Below, piece after piece: positions 51,503 to 59,902 of a stretch of DNA of 64,000 nucleotides; position 1 is the first letter of the stretch, and each line of letters opens with the position of its first letter. The position numbers and the translations under genes are program-made. The notes under the pieces were generated by a model. The model was not told the DNA's origin, did not search any database, and was given only the letters and a program-made list of their open reading frames with translations. This stretch comes from JABWCK01 sp043822385 (GTDB taxonomy: Archaea > Micrarchaeota > Micrarchaeia > Norongarragalinales > Norongarragalinaceae): assembly GCA_043822385.1 (NCBI GenBank), contig JBDRBT010000006.1, forward strand, positions 1-64,000, written 5' to 3'.

Positions 51503-52708
51503 GTGTCTAAGTTTGTTTTGTTTTTACTGGTTTTGTCTTCACTTGCTTTAGCGGAATGCTTAGATTTAGTTCAGTTTTCTTATTCTGGTTCTAACTTGCT
51601 TCTTGATTTAAACGCTAAAGTAAGCCCTGGCGGCCCTGCAATAAGGGTTTTGTTTACTAGGCCTGCATTCAACTTTACTGGCAATTTCAGTGATTATTTT
51701 TACTTGATTACTGAAGATTATTATTACGCTGGAAGCAAGCTATCTAGTTTTGGAGATATTTACGCTCAAAACACGTTTAGTGCTAACGTAAGCGGTAATC
51801 CTTACTTTTCTAAGTACAAAAACTCTACTTTCTTTTATTCATGCGAGTCTGGTTATAAGAAAAGCATTACTGTAACTGCTTTAGGTAATACTTCGATTGA
51901 TACTAATGATTCAGTTTCCTTGACTGGCAATTTTCTTAGGTTGAACACGAGCGAGAAATTTTTTGTTGTAGGGGAAGACGCTTCCGAGGAAATACTGGTT
52001 GTTGCGAGTACTATTAATCCTGAAATTAAAGCTGGCTCTATGTTCTTGAAGAAGGATGATGGTTACTACCTAGCTGGTTCGCCGTATACAGATCGTTACC
52101 GGTATTATTACCCTTCCGCGTTCTTTTACGGTTGTTGTGAATTGACTTGCAGTGCAAAGAGCGATGTTTTTGTTAAACGCGCTTGCGACTCGACTGTTTT
52201 CAATGCTGTTGATTATTGTGTTGATGACGACTTTTTAATGGAGTATTCTTGTGCAGGTAGTGTTTCTTGCGTTGGAGAAAAAATAAGTTGTGATTTAGGT
52301 TGTGTTAATGGTGCTTGCGTGAAGCCGCAGCAAGTTACTTGCTCTGATTCTGACTTGCTTGATTACTCCGTGTTGGGTTCAACTAAGGGTACTGATGAAC
52401 GCGGTGACGCGTTTGCTTTTTATGATGCTTGCGTTGACGGCAAGCTGCGTGAGTATTATTGTGACTTGCAGGGCTTGCCTGCTAGTGAAGTTGTGAACTG
52501 CAATTGCGTTAATGGAGTTTGTTCTGAAGTCGAGCCTACTATAGTTCCAGAAGAAGAAAGCGCGTCTTCTTCAGTGAATAACTGGTTGTTGCCTGCTGGC
52601 GTTGTTTTACTGGTTCTTTTTGCTGGTTATTACTTTTTTGCTTTATCAAATCCGCCTAAGCCCGTTAAACCTGTGGAAAAAGCCAAACCGCCCTTTAAGA
52701 AAAAGTGA
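51503..52708 (+). CDS. Cysteine-rich type I surface membrane protein
   Basis: 401 residues. Signal peptide at 1-17, extracellular region with N-x-S/T sites, then two cysteine-rich modules: around 210-275 (C-C-E-L-T-C, C-D-L-G-C-V-N-G-A-C) and 280-345 (C-S-D-S-D, E-Y-Y-C-D, C-N-C-V-N-G-V-C). A P/E/S stalk, one membrane helix near 362-382 and a basic P-K-P cytoplasmic tail follow. Modules with C-x-D-x-D and E-Y-Y-C are common on archaeal surface proteins. Its function is unknown; adhesion is one guess. Confidence 0.78.
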   Translation: MSKFVLFLLVLSSLALAECLDLVQFSYSGSNLLLDLNAKVSPGGPAIRVLFTRPAFNFTGNFSDYFYLITEDYYYAGSKLSSFGDIYAQNTFSANVSGNPYFSKYKNSTFFYSCESGYKKSITVTALGNTSIDTNDSVSLTGNFLRLNTSEKFFVVGEDASEEILVVASTINPEIKAGSMFLKKDDGYYLAGSPYTDRYRYYYPSAFFYGCCELTCSAKSDVFVKRACDSTVFNAVDYCVDDDFLMEYSCAGSVSCVGEKISCDLGCVNGACVKPQQVTCSDSDLLDYSVLGSTKGTDERGDAFAFYDACVDGKLREYYCDLQGLPASEVVNCNCVNGVCSEVEPTIVPEEESASSSVNNWLLPAGVVLLVLFAGYYFFALSNPPKPVKPVEKAKPPFKKK

Positions 52709-52749
52709 GAAATTCTTTTTATTCTAGTTAAGCTAATGAATAGCGAAAA

Positions 52750-54822
52750 ATGTTCTTTTTAGCTAACGAAATTTCGGTAAGCATCATAGAAATTGGTGTT
52801 GTTGTTTTAGTAGCACTAATTTTAGGGCAATTGTTTTCCCGGTTTAAGTTGTCTTCTTCAGTTGGCTATATTTTAGCTGGAATTGTTTTAGGCCCGTTAG
52901 TATTCAATTTTTTGGTTCCCGGTGAGGGAATGGCGCCGATTTTCGGCGAAATCGGTATTTTAATGCTATTGTTTTACTTGGGTTTAGAATTGTCTATAAC
53001 TAAATTCAAGGAAACAGGTCTTACTGCCGCAATTTTAGCTGCTGTTGAAATGCTCACTCCTTTTGCTTTGTGTTTTTTGGTAGCTAGGTTTTTTGGTTTT
53101 TCTTTAATTGATTCTTTGATTGTTGGCGCAATGCTTACTGCAACTAGCACGGTAATGGTTGTTCGTTTTATTATGGACCGCGGAATTTTGAAGGAAATAG
53201 AATCTAGAATTGGTCTTTCGATTCTAGTGCTTGAAGACTTTTTCGCTATACTGGTTTTAGTTTTTATTTCTAGTTTGTCTCCTTCGGCAGTTCCATTGCA
53301 ACAAACGATTTTTGATGGTTTATTGTTTGTTATAGCCATGTTTTTCGTTGTTAGCAAAGCTAGTGGTTTCTTGATTCGGTTGTTAGAGCAGCGCGGTCAC
53401 GCGGATAAAATGTCTTTATATGCGATAGGTGTTGGAATACTAGTTGCGTATTTTGGGGATTCTCTTGGTTTGACTACTGCTTTGGGTGCTTACTTTGCTG
53501 GTTTTGCTTTAGCTGAAACTCCTTACGGTGAGAAAATAAAGCGAGAAATTGGGTTCATGCGCGAGTTCTTTATTTTATTCTTCTTCGTTAGTTTTGGTTC
53601 AACTGTTGTTATTCCCGGCGCCAGTGTTTTAATTTTGCTTGTGTTGTTGGTTGTTGCTTACCTTATTTCGAAAGTATTGTCTTACGGTATTTTTGGGCCA
53701 TTGCTTGGTTTGTCGCCTAACTTGTCAATGAAACTAGGAATGCTCATGATTCCGATTGGCGAGTTCTCAATAATAATTGCTACTGCTGCAAGGGAAATAG
53801 TGCAGGATTACCCTGCTTTGTCTTCCTTAGCTTTCTTGCTTACTTTAGTTTCCACGTTTATTTCCCCAAAGTTTTTTGATAATTCAGATAAAATTGCTGG
53901 CTTGTTTTATTCGCTTTACCCTGCGCCAGCTAGAGCTTTTGTTAATTCATTGTCCAAATCAGTTAAAACTACTCTCAACGACTGGGCTAAAGCTGGGGAA
54001 TCTTCCGCGCGTTTTTACTCGTCTCTTGAGCGCATTCTAGTTAACTTGATAACTGTGTTCGCGGTTTTGTACGTGTCTACTTTGTTTACTCAACAAATTG
54101 ATGTTTCTTTCTTGCCTTTGTTGCCTAGACAAATTTCTGTTGGGTTGCTTGTTTTACCCATTATTATTTGGCCGTTATTCAAGAGCATTGATGAAATGCG
54201 TTTGCTTGTCAAAGGTTTTTCTGCTAGTGCTTTGAAACTTGTTTTTCCAAGCATTGAGTCTCACTCGCGCATTCTAGCTATGCAGGCGGCTAGTGTTTTC
54301 ACTGGATTGGTTTTGTCTGTAATTGGTGTTGTGAGTACCTTGATTTTGTATTACTTGCATTTTGATTTGTTAATAGTAATGTTTCCATTGATTTACGCAA
54401 TTATTTCAATCATGTATTTGAGTAAGGCGGTTTACGCTTTGTTGGAGCATTTTGAGTTGGGTGAGAGTTTACTTTCTTTATCTGAAGGTGATGAATCGCT
54501 TTCTTCCTTGTCTGGGGAATTCCAGGAGCACTCGAAGAAATTAAGGGAATTGTATCAAGAAAGACTGGAAACTCAAGAAAAAATTCAGTCCGCTCTCCAG
54601 TTGGGTGATATTCGTTCTGCGCGTTATTCTCTTACTCACTTTAAGAAACGCGAGCGGCGGCTCCTTGATGCAATAATTGCTTTAGATTCCAGAATTCAGT
54701 CTCGTGCTTTAAAGAGTTTAGCGAAATTAAAAGCTAGGGATTTTGCTTCCTTCTCTAGATTCAAGATTGAGCGCAACCAAACTAAGAAAGCTTTGGAAGA
54801 ATACTTGACGCAAAACTTGTGA
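52750..54822 (+). CDS. CPA2/KefB-type cation:proton antiporter
   Basis: 690 residues. About twelve membrane helices in the first 400 residues match the Na+/H+ exchanger fold, with G-Y-I-L-A-G-I-V-L-G-P, L-L-F-Y-L-G-L-E-L and T-A-T-S-T-V-M-V. Two further hydrophobic helices lie near 430-480 and two near 515-560, and a long charged, coiled-coil cytoplasmic tail (about 575-690) replaces the usual Trk-N domain. It moves K+ or Na+ against H+. It ends at 54822, meeting the convergent VTT-like gene with no gap. Confidence 0.88.
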   Translation: MFFLANEISVSIIEIGVVVLVALILGQLFSRFKLSSSVGYILAGIVLGPLVFNFLVPGEGMAPIFGEIGILMLLFYLGLELSITKFKETGLTAAILAAVEMLTPFALCFLVARFFGFSLIDSLIVGAMLTATSTVMVVRFIMDRGILKEIESRIGLSILVLEDFFAILVLVFISSLSPSAVPLQQTIFDGLLFVIAMFFVVSKASGFLIRLLEQRGHADKMSLYAIGVGILVAYFGDSLGLTTALGAYFAGFALAETPYGEKIKREIGFMREFFILFFFVSFGSTVVIPGASVLILLVLLVVAYLISKVLSYGIFGPLLGLSPNLSMKLGMLMIPIGEFSIIIATAAREIVQDYPALSSLAFLLTLVSTFISPKFFDNSDKIAGLFYSLYPAPARAFVNSLSKSVKTTLNDWAKAGESSARFYSSLERILVNLITVFAVLYVSTLFTQQIDVSFLPLLPRQISVGLLVLPIIIWPLFKSIDEMRLLVKGFSASALKLVFPSIESHSRILAMQAASVFTGLVLSVIGVVSTLILYYLHFDLLIVMFPLIYAIISIMYLSKAVYALLEHFELGESLLSLSEGDESLSSLSGEFQEHSKKLRELYQERLETQEKIQSALQLGDIRSARYSLTHFKKRERRLLDAIIALDSRIQSRALKSLAKLKARDFASFSRFKIERNQTKKALEEYLTQNL

Positions 54823-55356
54823 TTAAGTTAAGTTTAATGCGGTATACGCGAGCATTAAGGTAACGAATTTAGCAGCGAATATTGTTACCCAAATTTTAAT
54901 TGGTTTGATTTTAGTTATTTCCATGAATGCTAGTGCTAGTTCATCTGGAAAAGGCGAGCCAAACAAAAAAAAGCCGAGTGCTGAAAGAAAAATATTGTGG
55001 TTTCCTATTTTTTTCCTGATTTTTTTTAGTTGCTTGCCAGCGTTTTTTTCTAATTCTTTTTTTACTAAGTTGAATAAAACCACGTCGAATGAAGCTGCAG
55101 TTAACGCGGCTATTAACGCTATTAGAACTGCGTTGTTTGAATTCATCATTTCGAGCAGAAAAATTATTGCAAAAGGAGTAGTTACGCCAAAAGTATAGAA
55201 TGCACCAGTAATTGCTGCGCCTATTAACCCGAGAGAGTGAAGAAAAGCCGCGGTTCCAGAATCTATTCCATTAAAGTGAATTAATACTGAAAGTAAAAGA
55301 ACTAAACAAACGAGGGTTAAACGCAGTTTTAAAGGTATTTTGCCGGTTAATAGCAT
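54823..55356 (-). CDS. VTT/SNARE-associated-like membrane protein
   Basis: 177 residues with five hydrophobic helices and a basic cytoplasmic loop (K-Q-L-K-K-I-R-K-K). F-F-L-F-G-S-P-F-P-D-E-L resembles the conserved G-x-P-x-P-D motif of small VTT/DedA-like proteins. Such proteins are linked to lipid scrambling or membrane homeostasis, but the assignment rests on one motif. Confidence 0.6.
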   Translation of the reverse strand: MLLTGKIPLKLRLTLVCLVLLLSVLIHFNGIDSGTAAFLHSLGLIGAAITGAFYTFGVTTPFAIIFLLEMMNSNNAVLIALIAALTAASFDVVLFNLVKKELEKNAGKQLKKIRKKIGNHNIFLSALGFFLFGSPFPDELALAFMEITKIKPIKIWVTIFAAKFVTLMLAYTALNLT

Positions 55357-55429
55357 GTACGTTCAATCACGTTGCCTTTGCTTTTAATTGTATTTCAACA
55401 AGCGGATGCTATCAAGGTAAAATCCGAGC

Positions 55430-56566
55430 CTACCTGTAGCTAGTGAACCTTACTGGCCTGCGTGGCCTGTAGCTTTTTCGCTGGGCAAATCTTCGGTCCA
55501 TAGATGAGGATTGTGGCTTGTAAAACCCTGGAGAATCTGTTTCTACGAAAGTAGTAGCTTTTCCTTTCTTTCCCATTCTGCCAGTTCTACCTATTCTATG
55601 CAAGTGTGTATCCTTATCTCTGGCTTCATCGTAATTAATTACTCTCGTAATATTGTCAACATGCAAGCCTCTTGCAGCAACATCTGTTGCAACCAGCACT
55701 TTAAATCTTCCTTCACTAAAATCGCGTACTATTTTTTCTCTTTTCGATTGCCTCATTCCGCCGTGCAAGTAATTAGAACTAATATTATTTTGGTATAGTT
55801 TTTTTCCTACGTACTCTGTTGATCTTTGCGTGGCAACGAAAATAAGTATTCTCGCGCCGGGTTCTTGCTTTAGTATTTCCTTGAGTTTCGCAAATTTTTC
55901 TTTTCTAGTTGTTTTAATTGTTTCTTCTTCTATTCCAACCGCTTTCATTAAATCGCCTACCTCAATCATGATGGGGCTCTTCAAGTAATTTCTAGCAAGA
56001 TTAATTATGTCTCGAGTTAAAGTAGCTGAAAACAACATTGTTTGCCGGGTTGGATTAACGTTCTTCATTATTTTTTCCATGTCGTCCCTGAAGCCCATGT
56101 CGAGCATTCTGTCTGCTTCATCTAAAACCACTATGTTGAACATAGACAAGTTTATTGTTCTGCGTTCAAAATGGTCTAAGAGACGTCCTGGTGTAGCAAC
56201 AATTATTTCAAATCCTTTCCTTAGCAAGGAAAGTTGTCGTGCTATTTCTTCCCCACCGTAAATCGCGTAAACACGTATTTGGTGGTTTATTCCTATTGCG
56301 CGCAATTCTTTGGTTATTTGAAGAGCTAACTCACGCGTAGGCGCTATAACCAAGCCCTTCTTGTTTTTGGATGCAGTTATTTGTTCTACTAATCCAATTC
56401 CAAAAGCAGCAGTTTTTCCAGTACCAGTCTGACTTCGAACCATTACGTCTTCTCCTTTTAATATCAAGGAAAGCGTTTTTTCTTGTACTTCTGTTGGTTG
56501 AATAAAATTCATTGAATCCAACGCGCTAATCGTTTTACTGTTTAATTTTAAGTCACTAAACTTCAT
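55430..56566 (-). CDS. DEAD-box RNA helicase
   Basis: 378 residues. ATP-dependent RNA unwinding. All core motifs are present: Q motif F-I-Q-P-T-E-V-Q, Walker A S-Q-T-G-T-G-K-T, D-E-A-D, S-A-T, and H-R-I-G-R-T-G-R. A short arginine-rich C-terminal tail (about 25 residues) probably gives RNA affinity. It is of the RhlE/eIF4A-like size. Single gene, and the only helicase in the window; a role in cold or ribosome assembly is plausible but not shown. Confidence 0.95.
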   Translation of the reverse strand: MKFSDLKLNSKTISALDSMNFIQPTEVQEKTLSLILKGEDVMVRSQTGTGKTAAFGIGLVEQITASKNKKGLVIAPTRELALQITKELRAIGINHQIRVYAIYGGEEIARQLSLLRKGFEIIVATPGRLLDHFERRTINLSMFNIVVLDEADRMLDMGFRDDMEKIMKNVNPTRQTMLFSATLTRDIINLARNYLKSPIMIEVGDLMKAVGIEEETIKTTRKEKFAKLKEILKQEPGARILIFVATQRSTEYVGKKLYQNNISSNYLHGGMRQSKREKIVRDFSEGRFKVLVATDVAARGLHVDNITRVINYDEARDKDTHLHRIGRTGRMGKKGKATTFVETDSPGFYKPQSSSMDRRFAQRKSYRPRRPVRFTSYR

Positions 56567-56779
56567 TTTTTTTCTTTTCTCCTTTAACCTTGTGTTTCGT
56601 CTATTAAAGCAAAAGCGTTTTTGTGTGTGAAATAATACTTTTTTAACTGTGTAATAGAAGAAAAACTGGTTTTCTTTATTTTTTTAATATAATAATATGA
56701 TTGAATCTCCTTTAAAAAGAGCGGTTTAAACCCGTTAAACAAAGATGGTTTAAACCAGTTTTTTCATTTTTTTTACAGG
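56567..56779. promoter_or_regulatory. Intergenic region with two GGTTTAAACC palindromes
   Basis: About 210 bases between the helicase gene and the sRNA. It holds the minus-strand helicase promoter and two identical palindromes GGTTTAAACC at 56723-56732 and 56747-56756, 24 bases apart. The second lies about 25 bases before the predicted sRNA start and can act as its TATA element. The pair may also be an operator for a dimeric regulator. Confidence 0.5.
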
Positions 56780-56836
56780 ATGATGACGATTTTGAACAAC
56801 CACTGACTTTGTGATGAGGCTGATAGCGTCTGACGC
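56777..56836 (+). ncRNA. C/D box methylation-guide sRNA
   Basis: All four boxes are exact and correctly spaced: C box ATGATGA (56780-56786), D' CTGA (56803-56806), C' GTGATGA (56811-56817), D CTGA (56830-56833). The guide before D is exactly 12 bases (56818-56829, GGCTGATAGCGT), and the D'-C' spacer is 4 bases, as in archaea. By the fifth-base rule the D guide would direct 2'-O-methylation of the U in ACGCU; the D' guide (16 bases available) has no target in this window. It is independently promoted by the upstream TTTAAA box. Confidence 0.87.
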
Positions 56837-56857
56837 AAACTTTTACAGAAAAGTTTG
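56836..56857 (+). repeat. 9-bp hairpin after the C/D sRNA (copy 2 of a shared hairpin)
   Basis: CAAACTTTT (56836-56844), loop ACAG, AAAAGTTTG (56849-56857), the same stem as at 31659-31680. It sits between the sRNA and the acylphosphatase start and could end or trim the sRNA. Confidence 0.7.
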
Positions 56858-56869
56858 AGAGTAATTAAA

Positions 56870-57148
56870 ATGGCGTTGAGACTGGTTTTAAGGGGGAGAG
56901 TGCATGGGGTTAATTGTAGGTCTTTCGTGAAGAGCATTGCGTTTAGAATGGATTTAAAGGGCTGGGTTAAGAATTTGAGTGACGGAAGCGTTGAAGTAGT
57001 TGTTGATGGCTCGCTTGAAGAATTAAATGAATTCAAGAAAAAAATTTTCATTAAGAATCCTGATTCTGATTTTGGTTTGAATGTAGAAGAAATAATTGAA
57101 GAAGACGTTGACGAGAAAGATTTAACGCCTTTTGAGATACGTTTTTAA
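56870..57148 (+). CDS. acyP: Acylphosphatase
   Basis: 92 residues, standard size. Hydrolyses acyl phosphates. L-R-G-R-V-H-G-V-N-C-R-S-F-V contains the phosphate-binding loop with the catalytic Arg, and G-W-V-K-N-L-S-D-G-S-V-E-V contains the catalytic Asn. An unusual Asn-Cys replaces the common G-F or G-Y before the Arg. The ATG at 56870 is preferred over a TTG at 56855, which lies inside the hairpin. Confidence 0.93.
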   Translation: MALRLVLRGRVHGVNCRSFVKSIAFRMDLKGWVKNLSDGSVEVVVDGSLEELNEFKKKIFIKNPDSDFGLNVEEIIEEDVDEKDLTPFEIRF

Positions 57149-57177
57149 TTTGTTCATTGTTATTTTTGTGATTAGAA

Positions 57178-57876
57178 ATGCGTGAAGAACTAAAAAAGAG
57201 TATTGATGTTTGGTACGAAGACCTTCATTTCAATAAACATAAACAGGCTTTGTTTGAGCATCTTTCTAATTATGATTGGATGAGTATTAGGGATAATGTT
57301 GAAAAAATCGGTTCGAAAGCTAAACGGGGTAAAACTAAGTATTCTATGGTGGAAGTTGGTTCTGCAGTTGTGAACCGCGAGAAAACTCTTTTTCAACTTG
57401 CTATAGTGAATGAGTTTATTTCGCACGCCAGAGGATCGCCACCTGTTTTGGTAGCTGGAGAAAGCGAGCTAGCTAATAGAAACAATGCGATTGAAGAATT
57501 GCAAAAAACTTGGTTGAAGGATACTGCTTTTCGTGAAGAAGTTTTAAAGTTTAAGGAAAACTTGGAGAAAGCTAGTCACGCGTACAATAAGCAAGTTGTT
57601 GTAACTGCTCTTAGTAACGCGGTAATGCAGTTGCCTCATGGAGATGATTGGCATAAACTTTTTGGTCATGAAGAATGGAGAAAACTAACGCGTGATGATG
57701 CGTTTAAGGAATTAAATGCTCTTGACAGTTATTTTTACTCTGAAGGTAACCGTTGGTTTCTTAAAGCCGGGAAAAACTGGTCTAAACTTAATAAGCATCC
57801 TGTAGGGAACTTATTTACTCTTTCCCCTAAGGAATTAGTTGAAGAGTCTAGGCGAGCTAGATATCCGCGAGAGTAA
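57178..57876 (+). CDS. Soluble protein of unknown function
   Basis: 232 residues, highly charged and helical, without membrane segments or cysteine motifs. No family is recognised. It lies 29 bases after the acylphosphatase gene. Confidence 0.62.
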   Translation: MREELKKSIDVWYEDLHFNKHKQALFEHLSNYDWMSIRDNVEKIGSKAKRGKTKYSMVEVGSAVVNREKTLFQLAIVNEFISHARGSPPVLVAGESELANRNNAIEELQKTWLKDTAFREEVLKFKENLEKASHAYNKQVVVTALSNAVMQLPHGDDWHKLFGHEEWRKLTRDDAFKELNALDSYFYSEGNRWFLKAGKNWSKLNKHPVGNLFTLSPKELVEESRRARYPRE

Positions 57877-57925
57877 TTAACAGGCATGTTTTTAATGCAA
57901 TAAATTCATTTATTTTTTATTGAGT

Positions 57926-57956
57926 TGAAGTGGAAAATGGTACGTGGTTTACTTCA
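57926..57956 (+). other. Imperfect hairpin upstream of tRNA-His
   Basis: TGAAGTGGA (57926-57934) pairs with TTTACTTCA (57948-57956), seven Watson-Crick and two G-T pairs, loop 13 bases. It may terminate the preceding gene. Confidence 0.35.
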
Positions 57957-58004
57957 TAATCAAGCAATTCGCTTTAACTAGTGTAAACTCTTTTTTTCGT
58001 TTGT

Positions 58005-58076
58005 GGCTGGGATGGTCTAATGGTAGGACAAAAGCTTGTGGAGCTTTTAACGCGAGTTCGATTCTCGCTCCCGGCC
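58005..58076 (+). tRNA. tRNA-His (anticodon GTG)
   Basis: Includes an encoded G at -1 (58005) opposite C73 (58076), the histidine identity pair. Acceptor GCTGGGA/TCCCGGC, anticodon stem AAAGC/GCTTT with GTG at 58038-58040, T stem GCGAG/CTCGC with loop TTCGATT. No intron, and CCA is not encoded. It lies near the histidine-related genes hutH and hisS, which is probably coincidence. Confidence 0.95.
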
Positions 58077-58149
58077 CTAAAGTGTTTTTAAGTGGGAAAC
58101 CACAAATTCTTAAAAGTTTAAAATGTGAGGTGAGAAAAATTGAATAAAG

Positions 58150-58380
58150 GTGAATGTCTTCACAAAGAGTTTAGTCAAGAATCCTCGCATTATAGCGTGC
58201 AGGCTTGACTCTAAAGCGCGTCTAGTTTTACCTTTAGTTATACGTGAAAAGCTTAGTGTTAACAAGGGGGATATAGTTTCTTTTGAAGTTGAGTTTAGCG
58301 GCGCGTCAGTTTTTTTACGGTTGTGCAAGAACATGCAGAAGGGACTTAATAGGTCTTCTAGAAATGGGTGGGAAAAATGA
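58150..58380 (+). CDS. AbrB/SpoVT-like DNA-binding protein
   Basis: 76 residues. L-D-S-K-A-R-L-V-L-P-L-V-I-R-E-K-L-S-V at residues 19-37 matches the swapped-hairpin AbrB domain (K-G-R-I-V-I-P-x-x-I-R). It probably regulates its own operon. GTG start; ribosome binding site is distant (GAGGTGAG at 58127-58134), so the start is uncertain. The stop overlaps hutH by 4 bases (ATGA). Confidence 0.75.
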   Translation: MNVFTKSLVKNPRIIACRLDSKARLVLPLVIREKLSVNKGDIVSFEVEFSGASVFLRLCKNMQKGLNRSSRNGWEK

Positions 58381-59897
58381 TTGAGATTAATGGAAATAAT
58401 TTAACTATAGAAAAAATTGTTGCTGTAGCTAGAAATAAAGAGAACGTGTTTTTTTCTGAAGAAACGTTTTCAAGAGTTGAAGCAAACTGGTTTGTTCTCC
58501 AGGAAATGATTTCGCGGGGGGACGTGCTTTACGGAGTTAATACCGGAATAGGCGCGTTTGGTAATGTTATTTTGTCTAAAAATGAGGGTGCAGAGCTCTC
58601 GAAAAGAATGATTAGAGCTCACGCTGCTGGTTGGGGTAATCCCTTACCTGAAGATGAAGCTAGGGCGTGCTTGTTGTTGCGTGCAAACGTGTTAGCTAAA
58701 GGGTATTCTGGAGTTAGGCCGGTTATTCTAGAATTGTTTGCTAGTTTACTCAACAAAAACGTTGTTCCAGTTATTTACGAGAAAGGTAGTGTTGGAACTA
58801 GCGGTGATTTAGCTCCCCTAGCTCAAATGGCATTAGTGTTGATTGGTGAAGGTGAAGCGTTTTTTGAAGGAGAAAGAATGCCTTCAAACGAAGCATTGGC
58901 GAGAACTGGTTTAAACCCGATTGTTTTGCAAGCTAGGGAAGGCTTGGCGTTGTTTAATGGTGCGCAAACAATGACTGCGATTGGTGCTTTAGCAGTTTAT
59001 GATGCAGAACGATTGTTGAAAAACGCGCAAGTAGCTGCCGCGTTAACTATAGATTCTTTGAACGCGGTTACTGTTGCTTTCGACGAGCGGTTGCACGCGT
59101 TAAGGCCGTTTCCAGGTCAAATTAGTGTTGCTAGTAATATTCGCGGTTTAATTGAAAATAGTGAAGTTTTGAAGAAACAGAAAAGGGACACTCAAAGCGC
59201 TTACAGTCTTCGTTGCGTTCCACAGGTTTTGGGAGCGTCTAAGGACGCTATTGCTTACGCTAGAACTCAAGTGGAGATTGAAGCTAATTCTGTTGCCGAC
59301 AACCCTATTTTCTTGACTGAAGAAAAAATTTGCTTGGCTGGCGGTAATTTTCACGGACAGCCGGTTGCTTATGCAATGGATTTGTTGGGTATAGCTGTTT
59401 CAGAAATAGGTGACATGGCGGAAAGGCGAGTGAATCGGTTGTTGAATCCTGCATTAAATGCGGGGTTGCCTGCTTTCTTGATTGCTGAAGGCGGCGGCTT
59501 GAATTCTGGTTTAATGATTGTTCAATACACTGCGGCAGCGTTGGTTAGTGAAAACAAGATTCTTGCTTCTCCAGCTAGTGTGGATTCTATTCCTTGCAGT
59601 GCTGATCAGGAAGACCACGTTAGCATGGGTACTATTGCAGCTAGGAAAGCAAGGGAAATATTGCGTAATACTGAAGCGGTTGTTGGAATAGAGTTTCTTT
59701 GCGCTAGTCAGGCGTACGAATTTCAAAAACCAGCTAAATTAGGCGCGGGAACGAGCGTTGCTTTTGAGGAAGTAAGGAAAGTTTCTTTGAAGGTTGAGGA
59801 AGACCGTGTTTTTTACAAGGACGTTGAAGTACTGGCTAAACTAGTTCGTTCTGGCAAGATAGTTGAGAAAGTTGAAGAAAAAATTGTTTTGAAGTGA
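58377..59897 (+). CDS. hutH: Histidine ammonia-lyase family enzyme (MIO-dependent)
   Basis: 506 residues, normal for the family. Would convert L-histidine to urocanate and ammonia. The MIO cofactor tripeptide is Thr141-Ser142-Gly143 in G-S-V-G-T-S-G-D-L-A-P-L instead of the usual Ala-Ser-Gly. Tyr52 and His82 (R-A-H-A-A-G) align with the histidine-enzyme residues Tyr53 and His83, as does Q-E-D-H-V-S-M. These favour histidine as substrate, though an aromatic lyase or aminomutase cannot be excluded. No other hut genes follow. It is coupled to an AbrB-like gene and followed 5 bases later by a hydrolase gene. Confidence 0.85.
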   Translation: MIEINGNNLTIEKIVAVARNKENVFFSEETFSRVEANWFVLQEMISRGDVLYGVNTGIGAFGNVILSKNEGAELSKRMIRAHAAGWGNPLPEDEARACLLLRANVLAKGYSGVRPVILELFASLLNKNVVPVIYEKGSVGTSGDLAPLAQMALVLIGEGEAFFEGERMPSNEALARTGLNPIVLQAREGLALFNGAQTMTAIGALAVYDAERLLKNAQVAAALTIDSLNAVTVAFDERLHALRPFPGQISVASNIRGLIENSEVLKKQKRDTQSAYSLRCVPQVLGASKDAIAYARTQVEIEANSVADNPIFLTEEKICLAGGNFHGQPVAYAMDLLGIAVSEIGDMAERRVNRLLNPALNAGLPAFLIAEGGGLNSGLMIVQYTAAALVSENKILASPASVDSIPCSADQEDHVSMGTIAARKAREILRNTEAVVGIEFLCASQAYEFQKPAKLGAGTSVAFEEVRKVSLKVEEDRVFYKDVEVLAKLVRSGKIVEKVEEKIVLK

Positions 59898-59902
59898 GTT
59901 AA

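Noticed and set aside
57944..58147. Open frame across tRNA-His
   Set aside because: It is the translation of the tRNA gene and its flanks; the tRNA is complete.
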